From Bdellovibrionales bacterium (GTDB lineage Bacteria > Bdellovibrionota > Bdellovibrionia > Bdellovibrionales > UBA1609): a stretch of 5,961 nt of DNA. The notes under the pieces were generated by a model. The model was not told where the DNA came from. It was given only the letters and a program-made list of their open reading frames with translations, and made no database searches. Where the stretch lies: positions 1-5,961 of the forward strand of contig JAGRAG010000370.1 in assembly GCA_020435025.1 (NCBI GenBank), written 5' to 3'. The position numbers and the translations under genes are program-made. This document shows, piece after piece, positions 4,841 through 5,961 of the stretch (the first letter of the stretch is position 1; the number at the start of each line of letters is the position of its first letter).

Positions 4841-5716
4841 TTAAAATCTGAGCCTTTGGGGTTTGGCGATTTTATGGGTTGCAATGTATTGGTTTTTCTC
4901 ATTCCTGCCTATTTGAGAACAAGCGACGATGGGATCATGAGTGTAAAGGATTTCCCATTGCTCTTTTTCCGCTCTCTCGTACATCGTCATTTTTTCATTG
5001 ATGACCTGTTCAGGAAAGCGATCATACCCCATTGTGATAGGAAGGTGAACCCAAGCTGTGCCGGGAACGAGATCACCAGCAAAAAACAATTTGTTCTTTT
5101 CACCTTGAATCAATGTATGCATATGGCCCGGTGTGTGACCATGACTGTAAATAAATTCAATATGTTCAGGCCAGACAGGACTGGATGCCCCTTGTTTAAC
5201 GATATGCAAACGCCCTGAGGCTTGTAGTTTATCCACGAGTCCAGGAATAAAAGAGGCCTGATCTCTGGGGTGGGGGTCAATGGCTCGTTTCCACGCTTCC
5301 TCGCTGACGACAAAACGGGCATTTTCAAAGACCAGTTCTTCATGACCCTGCTGAATTTCATCATAAGTGGGCAGAAGACCGCCAGCATGATCAAAGTGAA
5401 GATGGGAAAGGATCACCCACTGAATATCTTTTGGATCTTTATCTAAAGATGCTAAGTTTTCCAAAAGCTGGTGTTGATTGGGTGTTTGAACACCAAAGCG
5501 GTCGACAAGTTTAGGTTCAAAAAAAGCACCGATGCCTGTCTCCAATAAAATATTTTCGTTGTCGTTTTCGATTAAAAATGTACGACAGGCCAAATTGATT
5601 CTGCCTTTTTCATCAGGGGTCGACCACTTTTCCCATAATGCCCGCGGAACATTTCCAAACATGGCTCCACCATCCAATTTCTGACTGTTCCCTAAAACCT
5701 CTGAAAACTTCGACAT
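4841..5716 (-). CDS. Metallo-beta-lactamase-fold hydrolase, lactonase-like
   Basis: This 291-residue protein is a complete MBL-fold enzyme with every expected di-zinc ligand. HLHFDH (105-110) is the HxHxDH motif. SHGHTPGH (191-198) supplies the next His, with H192 or H194 the likely ligand. FAGD (212-215) gives the bridging Asp215, and YTHD (258-261) the last His, H260. LLETGIG (57-63), the family's usual D-x-G position, reads E-T-G instead. The overall order and spacing, and segments such as TMGYDRFPEQ, resemble the AiiA/YtnP-like branch that includes acyl-homoserine lactonases. The MBL superfamily is broad, though, and the substrate could be another ester or lactone. There is no signal peptide, so it is cytoplasmic. 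The ATG at 5714-5716 has AGGAG (5723-5727) 6 bases upstream. The gene is monocistronic, with a palindrome at 5760-5772 upstream and a terminator at 4626-4651 downstream. It converges with the methyltransferase gene. Confidence 0.85.
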   Translation of the reverse strand: MSKFSEVLGNSQKLDGGAMFGNVPRALWEKWSTPDEKGRINLACRTFLIENDNENILLETGIGAFFEPKLVDRFGVQTPNQHQLLENLASLDKDPKDIQWVILSHLHFDHAGGLLPTYDEIQQGHEELVFENARFVVSEEAWKRAIDPHPRDQASFIPGLVDKLQASGRLHIVKQGASSPVWPEHIEFIYSHGHTPGHMHTLIQGEKNKLFFAGDLVPGTAWVHLPITMGYDRFPEQVINEKMTMYERAEKEQWEILYTHDPIVACSQIGRNEKNQYIATHKIAKPQRLRF

Positions 5717-5759
5717 GTTTGACTCCTCGATACAAGCTATTTATCTCTTTTCTATGTTC

Positions 5760-5772
5760 TGGTCACTGACCA
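5760..5772. promoter_or_regulatory. Palindromic operator candidate upstream of the hydrolase gene
   Basis: TGGTCA (5760-5765), one central C, then TGACCA (5767-5772) make a perfect 13-bp palindrome. It is centred about 50 bases before the hydrolase start codon, where a dimeric regulator would bind. I could not place a convincing -35/-10 pair around it, and the regulator is not in the window. Confidence 0.45.
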
Positions 5773-5835
5773 ACGCTCTGAGAAATGAATACCTTTGACT
5801 GAAATTGGATGACCCTAAACCCGTGGCACTTATAT

Positions 5836-5855
5836 TGGGAAACAGACCCTTCCCA
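5836..5855. repeat. Small hairpin in hydrolase upstream region
   Basis: TGGGAA (5836-5841) pairs with TTCCCA (5850-5855) around an 8-base loop. On the plus strand T5 follows about 10 bases later, too far for a good terminator. On the minus strand the right arm overlaps an eight-codon frame (MGRVCFPI) that has AGGAG four bases before its ATG. No function is claimed. Confidence 0.25.
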
Positions 5856-5937
5856 TAATTCTCCTGTTTTTAGATTTTCGTTTCAAGCTGAGACGTTATT
5901 TATAAAACTCCTTCCCTTGCCTACTTCACGCGCAGTT

Positions 5938-5949
5938 CCGCAGCTGCGG
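5938..5949. repeat. 12-bp GC-rich palindrome at window edge
   Basis: CCGCAGCTGCGG is a perfect palindrome in a stretch clearly richer in G+C than its surroundings. A wider pair, TCCGC (5937-5941) with GCGGA (5951-5955), overlaps it. The DNA may be the tail of a minus-strand gene that continues beyond the window: one frame reads NVRTAAAELRVK and then stops at 5921-5923. Twelve residues are too few to call a gene. Confidence 0.3.
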
Positions 5950-5961
5950 TGCGGACATTTA

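Noticed and set aside
4856..5218. 120-codon plus-strand frame opposite the hydrolase
   Set aside because: It lies wholly antisense to the conserved metallo-hydrolase gene, with no RBS and no recognisable motif.
1..5961. CRISPR array, mobile element or tRNA
   Set aside because: I saw no regularly spaced repeats, no transposase or integrase motifs, no terminal inverted repeats around a gene, and no tRNA cloverleaf on reading both strands.

Overview
The window looks like ordinary chromosome from a free-living Gram-negative bacterium, most likely one of the Bdellovibrionota (Bdellovibrio-like). This rests on the AT-leaning composition, clean AGGAG-type ribosome binding sites, a secretin-type periplasmic domain protein, a signal-peptide protein of unknown family, and above all a gene joining a FeeM-like N-acyltransferase domain to a PilZ (c-di-GMP receptor) domain. 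The assignment is inferred from gene content, not from a database match. No insertion sequence, phage gene, CRISPR array, tRNA or rRNA was recognised.

Layout. (1) Bases 1-436, plus strand: the 3' end of a gene for a protein with two secretin N-type domains and no secretin barrel. (2) Bases 499-978, minus: a small exported protein of unknown function, convergent with the first gene. (3) Bases 979-1390: a 412-base stretch with no believable protein gene but a lot of inverted-repeat structure. It holds a sigma70-like promoter on the plus strand (1203-1232), then about 140 bases with two mutually exclusive hairpins, ending in a strong hairpin plus TTTT. This is the best candidate for an undescribed small RNA. 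(4) Bases 1391-3815, minus: a two-gene operon with 1 base between the genes. The first is a nitroreductase-like (Acg/MoeY-type) flavoprotein, the second the FeeM-like acyltransferase-PilZ fusion. (5) Bases 3816-4046: a divergent promoter region with a 9-bp inverted repeat. (6) Bases 4047-4634, plus: a DUF938 class I SAM-dependent methyltransferase, whose stop codon lies inside a terminator stem. (7) Bases 4635-4840: a structured intergenic stretch. (8) Bases 4841-5716, minus: a metallo-beta-lactamase-fold hydrolase with all zinc ligands, preceded by a 13-bp palindrome that may be an operator. (9) Bases 5717-5961: leader or intergenic DNA, GC-rich at the window edge.

How the genes may fit together. 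The nitroreductase-like and FeeM-PilZ genes are almost certainly co-transcribed and probably act together. A FeeM-type domain would join a fatty acyl group to an amino acid, and the intact PilZ motifs suggest c-di-GMP gates or localises that activity. The hydrolase resembles the AHL-lactonase side of its superfamily, so the window could hold both a maker and a breaker of acylated signals. That link is speculative, because the hydrolase is a separate transcription unit. The methyltransferase and the small exported protein show no clear link to the others.
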